A stretch of DNA of 45,575 nucleotides from CAYUCE01 sp964443275 (GTDB lineage Bacteria > Bipolaricaulota > Bipolaricaulia > CAYUCE01), in the NCBI GenBank assembly GCA_964443275.1, contig CAYUCE010000009.1, forward strand, positions 1-45,575, given 5' to 3'. Made by a program: the position numbers and the translations under genes. The notes beneath the pieces were generated by a model that was not told the DNA's origin, made no database searches, and worked only from the letters and a program-made list of their open reading frames with translations. Numbering within the stretch: the stretch's first letter is position 1; every line of letters starts with the position of its first letter. Shown here piece by piece: positions 33,114 to 41,400 of the stretch.

Positions 33114-34129
33114 TTTAGTTGCTCTTTTAGGTGACAAGCGGCGAGATGACTCGATTTATTTACCGGCTCCAGCTCAGGGGATTCATGGTGACAGACCTGC
33201 TCTGCATAGGTACAGCGAGGGTGAAAACGACATCCCGTAGGGGGATTTAAGTAATCGGGCAATCTACCTGAAACTCCACTGTATAGTTCTTTGGTAAGTT
33301 TGGGGACGGAGGCCACCAAACCTCGCGTATAAGGGTGGACAGAGTTTTCGAGCAGCTCACGTGTAGGTGCCGATTCCACACAAGTACCGGCGTACATCAC
33401 ATATATCCTATCGCAAAGTCTTCTAGCCACACCCAGATTATGGGTAATGTACAAAACCGAAAGGTTTCGAGCTTTTATACGCTCTTCTAAAAGTTCCAGA
33501 ATACCCTTTTGAATGGTGACATCCAATGCGGTGGTAGGCTCATCCGCTATTAAAAGAACGGGTTTACCAATTAGGGCCATGGCAATTAGAACACGCTGTC
33601 TCATGCCGCCTGAAAGTTCAACTGGATACTTATATAACACCTCCTCAGGAGAAGGGATATTCACTTGATCTAACAGACGAACTGCTTCATCTCTTGCTGG
33701 TTTAGTTTTTCTTCGACCTTTTGTCCCTAGTAAAGCTCCCAGGCCGACTCTTTCAACTTTGTGCCATTTGATCAGATCGATCATCTGTTGACCGACGGTG
33801 AATACTGGATTTAAAGAGGTCATAGGATCTTGGGGAATATAGGACATGGCTCGTTTCATAATTTTCCTTCGCTGGTTAGCGTTAAGATCAAGTAGGTTTT
33901 CTCCGATAAATAGTATCTTCCCATCCATTATTTCGGCCGGGGGAACGGGTAGTGAGCCCAATATCGCCTTTGCGGTCACACTTTTACCACATCCGGTCTC
34001 GCCAACTGTACCTACGGCCTCTTGTTTACATACGTATAAGTTTACCTTTTCCAGGACCTTTGTTTTTCCATCAATTGTGTGAAAATGCAATTTGAGGTCT
34101 TTTACCTCGAGAACTTTTTCACCATTCAC
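33110..34129 (-). CDS. Peptide-type ABC transporter ATPase, DppD/OppD family
   Basis: A 339-residue ATP-binding subunit with Walker A GETGCGKSVT (near 41), signature LSGGMRQRVLIAMAL (near 168) and Walker B LLIADEPTTALDV. The C-terminal extension CRFHPRCTYAEQVC carries the Cys cluster of this class. The insertion after Walker A (VERVGLGALLGTKGRRKTKP near 121-140) is typical of DppD. It pairs with the following DppF gene through an ATGA overlap. Only weak ribosome-site similarity precedes ATG 34129. Confidence 0.94.
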   Translation of the reverse strand: MNGEKVLEVKDLKLHFHTIDGKTKVLEKVNLYVCKQEAVGTVGETGCGKSVTAKAILGSLPVPPAEIMDGKILFIGENLLDLNANQRRKIMKRAMSYIPQDPMTSLNPVFTVGQQMIDLIKWHKVERVGLGALLGTKGRRKTKPARDEAVRLLDQVNIPSPEEVLYKYPVELSGGMRQRVLIAMALIGKPVLLIADEPTTALDVTIQKGILELLEERIKARNLSVLYITHNLGVARRLCDRIYVMYAGTCVESAPTRELLENSVHPYTRGLVASVPKLTKELYSGVSGRLPDYLNPPTGCRFHPRCTYAEQVCHHESPELEPVNKSSHLAACHLKEQLK

Positions 34130-34148
34130 TTTAATTAATTCCTTACTT

Positions 34149-35033
34149 TTATTCCACTTCTACATCAAAGAAATCCCGTAAGCCGTCTCCAAGTAAGTTA
34201 AAACCCAACACGGTTATAAATATGGCGATGCCAGGGAAGGTGGCCAACCACCATGCTTGGGATAAGTGTCGCCGTCCTAGGCTGATCATTGTACCCCAAG
34301 CTGGAGTGGGTGGTTGCGCACCAACTCCTAAGAACCCAAGAGAAGCCCCCATCAGAATTGCATAACCCATATCTAAAGTTCCCTTAACTAGCAGAGCCGA
34401 GGCCATATTGGGAAGGATTTCCCTGAACATTATATGAAATTTGGAAGCTCCTACGGATTCACTGACCTCTACGAAGTCCTCTTCCTTAATGGATAACCCT
34501 TCTCCGTAGGCCAGGCGTGCATACCAAGGCCACCAAGTGAAAGAAATTGCTATCATGCTATTCGTCAAACTGGGTTCGAAGACCGCCGCAACTGCTAGAG
34601 CTAATACCAGTGGTGGAATGGAGAGGAAGATATCCGTAGTCCTCATGATTACCGTCTCAGTAACACCCCCGATGTAAGCGGCCAACAATCCCAATGGAAT
34701 TCCAACGACTAGGGCAATTGTGAGAACTACTCCTCCCACTTTTAGGGAAAGCCGCGAACCAAAGATGACTCTACTGAAGATGTCTCTTCCCACTTCGTCA
34801 GTTCCAAAAGGATGCTTTAAACTCGGTGCCTGGAAAGTTTCACCAAAGTGTATGGCGTCACCTGCGTCTTCCGGATAAGGAGCTATGTAAGGAGCAAAGA
34901 TTGCAATCACAGTCATGAAGAGCATCACCAACAAGCCGATAATTGAAAGAGGGCTATTGAAAAAGCGGTGTAATGCGCGTTGAACTCCGCTCTTTCTCTC
35001 TATGTGCTTGTATTGATCTTCATTTTCACGCAT
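34149..35033 (-). CDS. Peptide-type ABC permease, DppC family
   Basis: A 294-residue inner-membrane permease. After a hydrophilic N-terminus comes a first membrane segment (about 31-52), then GTDEVGRDIFSRVIFGSRLS (near 77-96), four further membrane segments and the EAA loop VEVSESVGASKFHIMFREILPN near 182-203. It starts four bases after the DppB stop. It is paralogous to the DppC gene at 25485 (shared GAQPPTP.WG and ATFPGIAIF segments). Confidence 0.93.
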   Translation of the reverse strand: MRENEDQYKHIERKSGVQRALHRFFNSPLSIIGLLVMLFMTVIAIFAPYIAPYPEDAGDAIHFGETFQAPSLKHPFGTDEVGRDIFSRVIFGSRLSLKVGGVVLTIALVVGIPLGLLAAYIGGVTETVIMRTTDIFLSIPPLVLALAVAAVFEPSLTNSMIAISFTWWPWYARLAYGEGLSIKEEDFVEVSESVGASKFHIMFREILPNMASALLVKGTLDMGYAILMGASLGFLGVGAQPPTPAWGTMISLGRRHLSQAWWLATFPGIAIFITVLGFNLLGDGLRDFFDVEVE

Positions 35034-35037
35034 GAGT

Positions 35038-36045
35038 TTATTTATGCAGTCTTATTCGAGGATCCAACACTCCGTATAACAGATCGACTATAAAGTTGAT
35101 AACTACATATCCCAACCCTATTATCAAGGTCACTCCCACTATGGCATTGAAGTCGTTTCTAAGTACCGAATTTACTCCATATCTGGCTATACCCGGCCAG
35201 GAAAATACCTGCTCCACCAAGAAGGCATTGCCCAACATCCATCCAAACAGGAGCCCAATGGTGGTTAAAGTTGCACTGAAAGCGTTTTTTAACATGTATC
35301 TATAGATATTTAAGATATCGGGCATTCCTATGGTTCGGCTCACGATAGTGTAATCCTTTCTGAGTTGTTCAATCATGTTTGCCCGGACCAATCTGGTAAT
35401 TTGGGCCAGAGGTGAAAGGGCCAAAGTGATGGAGGGCAATATAATATGAAGAAAGCTATCCGCAAAAGCTCCAAAATCCAACGCTATTAGGCTGTCCAGA
35501 AGGAAGAGGCCCGTGATATGGGGTGGTACTGGTCCGCTTATTCTTCCGGTGACGGGTAGGATCCCTAGTTTGTACGCAATCCAAAGTTGAAACATTATCC
35601 CTATCCAGAATCGGGGGAATGAGACCCCGGTGAAAGCCATCACCCTACTAAAATAGTCGATTAAGTTGTCTTTATGAAGAGCAGAGATAACCCCTAAAGG
35701 AATTCCGATGATTATTGCGATAGTCATTGAGAAGAAGACTAGTTCCACCGTGGCTGGATATCTTTGCATTAGGTCTTTGCTTACTTCGCGGTGGGTAACT
35801 AATGACCTTCCAAATTTACCGTGAAGGAGGTTGATTACAAAATAGTAGTATTGCTCGTATATAGGTCTATCTAACTTTAGCTCATGCCTTAGTTTATCTA
35901 CTTGTTCTTCACTTGCTTCCGGGCCTAGTGCCAGTCGGGCGGGATCGCCTGGCATTACCCGGGTCAACAGAAATATCAATACGGAAATGCCCACCAGGAC
36001 CAAAACCATATAAGCTATGCGTTTAAGAAAATATTTCCCTACCAC
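35038..36045 (-). CDS. Peptide-type ABC permease, DppB family
   Basis: A 335-residue permease with six predicted membrane segments. It begins MVGKYFLKRIAYMVLVLVGISVLIF and has the LDRPIYEQYYYFVINLLHGKFG region near 60 and a cytoplasmic EAA-type loop near SRTIGMPDILNIYRYMLKNA. The start is GTG 36045 with no ribosome site, just as for the paralogous DppB at 24453. Both follow a strong hairpin. Together these should keep permease synthesis well below that of the binding protein. Confidence 0.92.
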   Translation of the reverse strand: MVGKYFLKRIAYMVLVLVGISVLIFLLTRVMPGDPARLALGPEASEEQVDKLRHELKLDRPIYEQYYYFVINLLHGKFGRSLVTHREVSKDLMQRYPATVELVFFSMTIAIIIGIPLGVISALHKDNLIDYFSRVMAFTGVSFPRFWIGIMFQLWIAYKLGILPVTGRISGPVPPHITGLFLLDSLIALDFGAFADSFLHIILPSITLALSPLAQITRLVRANMIEQLRKDYTIVSRTIGMPDILNIYRYMLKNAFSATLTTIGLLFGWMLGNAFLVEQVFSWPGIARYGVNSVLRNDFNAIVGVTLIIGLGYVVINFIVDLLYGVLDPRIRLHK

Positions 36046-36142
36046 TTTTTATTTTCTTTCTTCAATTTTTTAAATATCGGTGTTCACCCGGCGATACAAT
36101 CTTTTTACCGTTAACTCATTAACTTGCCTACTTTATGGAAGG

Positions 36143-36183
36143 TAACTATAAGGCAGGGATGGACCATCCCTGCCTTATAGTTA
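36143..36183 (-). terminator. Perfect 20-base hairpin between binding protein and permease
   Basis: TAACTATAAGGCAGGGATGG (36143-36162) and its exact complement (36164-36183) are separated by one base. On the minus-strand transcript this very stable stem begins 15 bases after the binding-protein stop. No T-run follows, so it probably blocks 3' exonucleases and protects the upstream mRNA rather than ending transcription. Confidence 0.75.
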
Positions 36184-36197
36184 AAGCTGTTTTACCT

Positions 36198-37799
36198 TTA
36201 ATCCTCGACTCGTAAGTTATACCAGACCAGATCGTAGCCCAAGATACCTGGGAATTGATAGCCTTTTATTCGCTCGCGCATGGATATTCTGTGAACAGGA
36301 TTGGCAATAAATAAACCAGCAGCTTCTTCGGTCACTATTTCTTGGACCTTTTTGTACAATTCATACCGCTTTTGGGTATCAACAGTTTCTCTCGCTTGGT
36401 TTGTAAGTTTCGTAACCTCGGGATTTTCATACCAACTGCAGGATATGTATGTGCCCCAGGCATTGGGATTGAACATTAAGTAGGTATGGCTATCCGGTGA
36501 AGGATATTTTGCAGTGTGAAATACTGCCATGAAGTGGGGGGTGGTTTCGGCTTTGCTAGCCATATCGCACATTCTACCCCAAACTGCCTTCTGGAGCTTA
36601 AGGTTCAGTCCAATTTGGCCGAGGTTGTTCTTCATTAACAGACCCAACTTACGCTCAAGCTCATTTCCGGTAACGTATACATAGGTTAGCTCCATGTCAT
36701 TGAGCTCTTCTGTACTGTATTTTGACTTAGCGAGCATCTCTTTTGCTTTCTCAATATCGTGGTGGTATACGGTGACTTTATCGCTGTGTCCGGGCATTAG
36801 TATCGGAACAGGTCCTTCCGCCTGACTACCACCTTTGAAGATATCTTCTATAGCCGTTTTGTAGTCGAAGGCGTAGGATACGGCTTTTCTTACGTAGACG
36901 TCATCCAGAGGAGCCTTTTGATTGTTTATGTGGTGTAAATACAGTTGTACATTGGGATCTTCTCGAGTGTAGACGCCTTCGGTTGCATTTAGCTCGGCGT
37001 ATTCTTCAGGTGTTCCCCACTGATCTATCATGTCGATGTCTCCCTTTTTAAGCAACGTGTCCATGGTGGCCCGTTCGGGAATCACCCGCCAGATGGCTTT
37101 ATCAATTTGACCGTCTTCCCATCCTTTCCAGTAACCATCGAATTTGGTAAAGACGATTCTATCGCCCAATGTCACCTCTTCCACCTTGTATGGTCCCGAT
37201 CCGGCATCATTTGTTTCCAGATATTCCTGTCCATAATCGCCAAATTCACCGTAATCACCCGGCTTCTTCTTTTCCATTATAAGATCCTTATTGACCATAC
37301 GTAGCTGAACCAAAGTGGCAATAAAGGGACCGAAGGTTTTCTTTAGGTGAAAGGTAACTTCGTAAGTGTCTGTAGCCTCTACTCCATCTGGTTCAAGTAT
37401 ACCAGTCCACAACCAGGCGAATCCCTGGTTGATTTCCAACATTCTCTTCGTGGAGAATGCTACGTCTTCGGCCGTCATGTCACTTCCATCATGAAACTTG
37501 ATCCCTTTCCTTATGGAGAAAGTGTAGGTTTTCCCGTCTTCGGATACTTTCCAAGATTCTGCAACCCACGGCTTTGGCGGTTCTCCTTTTACTGGGTAAA
37601 CTAGAGGATCGTAAACATTATTTACATTGGCCAGTTCAGTTTCATCCACCGCTTTGGCTGGATCGAAGGTCATAGTCTCCTGGTAGGTGGCAAAAGTGAA
37701 CACATTTTGGTCTGCTCCAATCGATGAGAATGTACCCAAACTAAGAGCCAACACAGCCACTAAAAGTGGAACGATAAGAGTCTTTAAATTCTTACTCAT
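36198..37799 (-). CDS. Peptide-type ABC substrate-binding protein (family 5)
   Basis: A 533-residue exported binding protein of the DppA/OppA class. A Sec signal peptide covers about residues 1-29 (MSKNLK, then a hydrophobic core, cleavage near SSIGA). Family marks are FDPAKAVDETELANVNNVYDPLV, the SEDGKTYTFSIRKGIKFHDGS block near 95-113 and GSGPYKVEEV near 198. There is no lipobox cysteine. ATG 37799 follows AAAGGAGG. Four transporter genes follow in order B, C, D, F, giving a complete importer, here preceded by pathway enzymes. Ligand unknown. Confidence 0.92.
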   Translation of the reverse strand: MSKNLKTLIVPLLVAVLALSLGTFSSIGADQNVFTFATYQETMTFDPAKAVDETELANVNNVYDPLVYPVKGEPPKPWVAESWKVSEDGKTYTFSIRKGIKFHDGSDMTAEDVAFSTKRMLEINQGFAWLWTGILEPDGVEATDTYEVTFHLKKTFGPFIATLVQLRMVNKDLIMEKKKPGDYGEFGDYGQEYLETNDAGSGPYKVEEVTLGDRIVFTKFDGYWKGWEDGQIDKAIWRVIPERATMDTLLKKGDIDMIDQWGTPEEYAELNATEGVYTREDPNVQLYLHHINNQKAPLDDVYVRKAVSYAFDYKTAIEDIFKGGSQAEGPVPILMPGHSDKVTVYHHDIEKAKEMLAKSKYSTEELNDMELTYVYVTGNELERKLGLLMKNNLGQIGLNLKLQKAVWGRMCDMASKAETTPHFMAVFHTAKYPSPDSHTYLMFNPNAWGTYISCSWYENPEVTKLTNQARETVDTQKRYELYKKVQEIVTEEAAGLFIANPVHRISMRERIKGYQFPGILGYDLVWYNLRVED

Positions 37800-37886
37800 T
37801 TTTTCTGCCTCCTTTTGATGAGATCTCGGTTATTAAAATGCTTCCTCACCTTATTAATCGGGTACACCGTAATTCGCTAAAGCTAT

Positions 37887-37894
37887 CACCTCCT
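37887..37894 (-). promoter_or_regulatory. Isolated ribosome site before the binding-protein gene
   Basis: A perfect AGGAGGTG on the minus strand lies eight bases after the DUF1177 stop and 87 bases before ATG 37799. Unlike the two related sites, no ATG, GTG or TTG stands at the right distance, although an open stretch of ten codons follows from ATA. It supports a ribosome-binding element rather than a conserved leader peptide. Confidence 0.35.
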
Positions 37895-37902
37895 TATTAT
37901 AG

Positions 37903-38844
37903 TTATCTTATTGCTTTTGATTTCTGTAATTTCTTCATTGAACCATAGAGATCCAGAATTCGTTTGAACTCCTTATGGTCATAGAATTTGCAAGTCCTTT
38001 CTGTGAATTCCTTTGCAACTTCGAGACAGAATCTGGCCGTTTTTTCCAGTTCTATAGGGTAATTCACGCCTGTTGTTACTCCGGGAATTACACTGCCTGA
38101 AGTTGTAGCTACTCCAACTACCGGACTATCAGTAGCGGTTGAAGGCTGTAGTATGCTATTAATATGGTGTAGCCCGTTACCGTAGGGAGTGATATCCTGA
38201 GTAGTAATAGGGAAAGTAACTGGGGGTTTTCCGGTTACTAACTGCATTAACCTTAAAAGATCATCGCTTAATTTAAGAATATAACCTTCTTTAACTGTAG
38301 GGGAGAGGGCAAACCCATTTTGGTTGATGACTCTGTTCCCCTTCGTAGCATCTACTGACAGGATAGCATCCATCCGATCATCGACTTCATATTTATTCAT
38401 GGTTTTCATATCTACCGGAGAGCCCATAAAAGGAACCGGATCATGAGGCTGGATAGGAGCGTTAGGACAGACATGTGTAGAGATAATGACATCGCCTTTA
38501 AGTCTATCGCCCTTTGCACTCATATCGATTAGCTTGCTTCCACAAGCTATAGCCACAATGGCACCGTCGGCATCGGAGACCGCACCTATTTCCCCCGGTC
38601 TGGCTCCAACTCCTCCCAGCCTTCCAATTATCCCCAGGGTGGGATTATCTCCGCCGGAAAGCTTTCCCTCGGTGCCTTCAGCTATTAACTTGACGAAATC
38701 GGTTGCTCCGCCCTTACCCCTAACGGTTTTGACTTCTACATCCGCCTCGGGGTTAATTTCTTTCCAGTGTTCTGCGACCTTTTCTCCATTAGCGTCTGGA
38801 TCATCCACAATTTCAAAAGAATTCAATATTTCTTTTAACATCAT
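37903..38844 (-). CDS. DUF1177 family protein
   Basis: A 313-residue member of DUF1177, an uncharacterised family seen beside DUF917, AroM and peptide transporters. It is soluble, with no signal. Visible conserved-looking parts are VRGKGGATDFVKLIAEG near 39-55, GRLGGVGARPGEIGAVSDADGAI near 73-95, STHVCPNAPIQPHDPVPFMGSPVD near 122-145 (with Cys, His and Asp that could bind a metal) and ATTSGSVIPGVTTGVNYPIELE near 248. The start overlaps the DUF917 stop by four bases (ATGA). Function is unknown; tight coupling with DUF917 suggests that the two proteins act together or form a complex. Confidence 0.85.
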   Translation of the reverse strand: MMLKEILNSFEIVDDPDANGEKVAEHWKEINPEADVEVKTVRGKGGATDFVKLIAEGTEGKLSGGDNPTLGIIGRLGGVGARPGEIGAVSDADGAIVAIACGSKLIDMSAKGDRLKGDVIISTHVCPNAPIQPHDPVPFMGSPVDMKTMNKYEVDDRMDAILSVDATKGNRVINQNGFALSPTVKEGYILKLSDDLLRLMQLVTGKPPVTFPITTQDITPYGNGLHHINSILQPSTATDSPVVGVATTSGSVIPGVTTGVNYPIELEKTARFCLEVAKEFTERTCKFYDHKEFKRILDLYGSMKKLQKSKAIR

Positions 38845-39914
38845 TTCCCATTACCTCTTCTTGCTCGAAATTTAATGATGTCTTTGCCTAGTGTCTTTTC
38901 GACTACGTTGAATAAATCCAAATCCTGCATACCCGATCCCAAATTCAAATTTTTTGCTGGTGTGGTAATGATGGTGACATCCTGGCCTTTACGTATTTCG
39001 GCTGAGGTTATCGGTAACCCCGTTTCGGAGTCCATGGTCATGATTAAATCTGGGAAAGTGGCTATGCGCTCCTTTCCCGCGTCCATGGTCATATATTCGT
39101 TCCAAAAACTCAAGCTACAGTTCTTCAAGTGTACCTCACCTACATCGAAGCCACCTTTAGAATTCAACTCTACCTTTAAAACTTCCCCTTGCGCCGCGAT
39201 ATTTCCGTTTAACTTGTCAACAACTCTCTCTATTTTGTCTTTTGCGTTTTTACCATGTAGGGAAGTCTCACCGAGCTCAATCGCTTGACTCAAGGCTCCC
39301 AGGGCGGCGTTTTCTTTAGCATATTTCACTGATACGGGGTTTCTAACAACGGCTACCAGTCCCCCTGCCACCACCGCTGCTCGCCGGATCAACTTTGCGG
39401 TAGCCGTAAGCGAACCTTTGGAATATGTCTCAACGTATCTTTCGGCCGATCCTCCCACTGCCACTTGGTGAGATACGTATTCTTCCATCTTTGATAAACC
39501 CATTGCTCCCATGGTGCCTGTGGGATGGGCTCTTCCATTACAAGCTGCATCAACCACCGGAATTCCCAACACCGCGGATTGAATCAGACCATTGACTACC
39601 GCAAACCCCCCTATCTCGTTAGTTATCATCCCACCAATCTCTTTCTTTAACTGATCTTGTATTACTTCCACGGCTCTGACGTAGTGTGAAGGAGTAACGT
39701 GCTTATCCTTTGCAGATGGTGCCCCTACTGCAGAAACTGTTACGATTAAGGAATCCTTCGGCAGTTTCTCTATTGATTTAACCTGGGGGTTGCCGAATTC
39801 TAAAGCTAGCTTTGCAAAACGCTTTCCTTCTTTCAAATCTCCACCACCGCCACCGCCGAGTATGGCCCCGCCTATGACCGCTGCCTCTATCCACTCCCTA
39901 TTTATTTTCCCCAA
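38841..39914 (-). CDS. DUF917 protein, second copy
   Basis: A 357-residue DUF917/COG3535 protein. The glycine-rich turn is GGAILGGGGGGDLKEG (residues 15-30), then ITNEIGGFAVVNGLIQSAVLGIPVVDAACNGRAHPTG near 97-133 and DSETGLPITSAEI near 304. The N-terminal layout equals the copy at 26433, but overall similarity is modest, so the two may act on different substrates. It starts at TTG 39914 behind AGGTGA, two bases after the racemase stop. The racemase-DUF917 pairing recalls hydantoin-utilisation clusters, yet no hydantoinase is present. Confidence 0.9.
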   Translation of the reverse strand: MGKINREWIEAAVIGGAILGGGGGGDLKEGKRFAKLALEFGNPQVKSIEKLPKDSLIVTVSAVGAPSAKDKHVTPSHYVRAVEVIQDQLKKEIGGMITNEIGGFAVVNGLIQSAVLGIPVVDAACNGRAHPTGTMGAMGLSKMEEYVSHQVAVGGSAERYVETYSKGSLTATAKLIRRAAVVAGGLVAVVRNPVSVKYAKENAALGALSQAIELGETSLHGKNAKDKIERVVDKLNGNIAAQGEVLKVELNSKGGFDVGEVHLKNCSLSFWNEYMTMDAGKERIATFPDLIMTMDSETGLPITSAEIRKGQDVTIITTPAKNLNLGSGMQDLDLFNVVEKTLGKDIIKFRARRGNGK

Positions 39915-39916
39915 TC

Positions 39917-40570
39917 TTAATCACCTTTAGTTAAAGCAAGGTTGTAGATCACTGACCCAGAAGCGATGACTGGGTCTACTACGGGCACGTTTAGCTCTCT
40001 ACTCAACTTTTTGGCTATTCCAACAGTTGAAAACCCGGTACAGGCTAAGGCGATCGCATCGCTTCCACGGTTTATCAATTGGCGGGCTGCGTTTAAAGAA
40101 TTTTCAACTGCAGTATCCGCCTTTAGATCTAGTGTATTTTTCACATTTTTCAATCCCATTGTTTCAGACAAGCGATCGCCAAGAACTTCTTTAACTACAG
40201 CGGGGATATGATCGCCAATGGCCAGCACCCCTATCGAACGCCCTAGTGCGGAAGCAATGCAAGATAGGCTTTCTCCAGCCCCAATAACCGGTAGATCAAG
40301 CATTTTTTTCAACTCATTTACCGCTGGGTCTGCGGCACAACTGACGATTATCGCTTCGATCTTCTTATTGTTGCTCAAACTTTTAGCAAGATCTGCTACT
40401 TTCGGTTCGGCTTCTTTTTCCGATTTTTGGTCATATATGCCTTGAGGTTGTTTTTGAATGCATTTTGAGATAACTTTCAAGTCAGGGAAGGCATTTTCAA
40501 TTATTCGACCATGTTTGTTGATTTCTTTTTCATCGGATAGGGTCAACACTCTTATTAAGCCTACCTTCAT
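39917..40570 (-). CDS. Asp/Glu/hydantoin racemase family protein
   Basis: A 217-residue cofactor-independent racemase-superfamily protein. The catalytic Cys pair lies in AIIVSCAADPAVNE near residue 80 and AIALACTGFSTVG near 175; GAGESLSCIASALG near 100 matches the family's phosphate/carboxylate loop. It probably interconverts D and L forms of an amino acid or hydantoin. It starts at ATG 40570 behind GGAGGT with a rather long spacing. It is paralogous in function and position to the racemase at 21912, but its N-terminal region differs (MKVGLIRVLTLS). Confidence 0.87.
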   Translation of the reverse strand: MKVGLIRVLTLSDEKEINKHGRIIENAFPDLKVISKCIQKQPQGIYDQKSEKEAEPKVADLAKSLSNNKKIEAIIVSCAADPAVNELKKMLDLPVIGAGESLSCIASALGRSIGVLAIGDHIPAVVKEVLGDRLSETMGLKNVKNTLDLKADTAVENSLNAARQLINRGSDAIALACTGFSTVGIAKKLSRELNVPVVDPVIASGSVIYNLALTKGD

Positions 40571-40586
40571 TTTATAGGGTTACCTC

Positions 40587-41348
40587 CTAAATTCCATATT
40601 TGATTACTTTCTGAGTAATCTCTTTTCCAGCTTTAATTATTAGTCTTATCCCTCTTCTTTCATTCGTCCCTTTTATCCTCTCAGTTGGGCCGACTATGCT
40701 GATGCTGCCTATCACTTTATCGTTTTCATCAAAAATTGGAGCGGCGATTGCTCTCACGCCCGGATCAACCTCTCCATCACTTATTGCGAATCCGTCTTCC
40801 TTGATTTTTTCAAATTCAGCTTCTAGTTTCTGTGGTTCGGTTATGGTATTTTCGGTAAGTTCGGGTAGACCAATTTCGTTGAGTATTGATCTCTTTTCCA
40901 CTGGGTTAAGGTAAGCCATGATGACTTTGGCTGAGGCACCTGCATGCAAATATTGGGAACTGCCTCTTTCATAAGAAACTCGTAGATTTTGGCGCCCTTC
41001 AATCCTTTCTATGCAAACAGCTCTGTGCCCTCTGATGCCTGCTAAGACTATGGTTTCCCTGGTTCGAGCGGATAACGATTCCATAGTGGGAAGGGATAGA
41101 TCGATTATTCCCATCTGCTTTCTGGCCACCTGGGCTAATTCCACAACCTTAACGCCCAAACGGTAGAGTCCAGGTTGGCTATCCTCTTCGATTAGACCCT
41201 CTTCTTTAAAGGTCTTCAGATATCTGTAGACGGTACTGGCGGGAATATTAAGCGATTTAGTTATGGTGGAAACGTCCAAGGTGGAGTGATCTTCGCTAAA
41301 GAGCAGCAAGATATCCAGGCCTCTCTTTAAAGTGCTGAGTTTTGGCAT
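40587..41348 (-). CDS. IclR-family transcriptional regulator
   Basis: A 253-residue IclR regulator. It has an N-terminal winged helix (LKRGLDILLLF, LNIPASTVYRYLKTFKEEGLI, residues 6-55) and a C-terminal effector domain (REGTI-like RETIVLAGIRGHRAVCIERIEG near 95, AIAAPIFDENDKVIGSISIVGP near 204). IclR proteins bind small carboxylates or aromatic and keto acids. As first gene of the long minus operon it is the likely pathway-specific controller. No ribosome site precedes ATG 41348. An AT-rich palindrome at 41368-41388 between promoter and gene is a candidate for its own binding site. Confidence 0.93.
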   Translation of the reverse strand: MPKLSTLKRGLDILLLFSEDHSTLDVSTITKSLNIPASTVYRYLKTFKEEGLIEEDSQPGLYRLGVKVVELAQVARKQMGIIDLSLPTMESLSARTRETIVLAGIRGHRAVCIERIEGRQNLRVSYERGSSQYLHAGASAKVIMAYLNPVEKRSILNEIGLPELTENTITEPQKLEAEFEKIKEDGFAISDGEVDPGVRAIAAPIFDENDKVIGSISIVGPTERIKGTNERRGIRLIIKAGKEITQKVIKYGI

Positions 41349-41367
41349 TTTTGATTATTATTTGGTG

Positions 41368-41388
41368 TCAAATTTTCTCATAATTTGA
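41368..41388. promoter_or_regulatory. Palindromic operator candidate upstream of iclR-type gene
   Basis: TCAAATT (41368-41374), seven bases, AATTTGA (41382-41388): a perfect 7-7-7 inverted repeat between the -10 box (41401-41406) and the gene start at 41348. The position, just downstream of the transcription start, suits repression. Confidence 0.5.
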
Positions 41389-41400
41389 TAACTTATTTTT

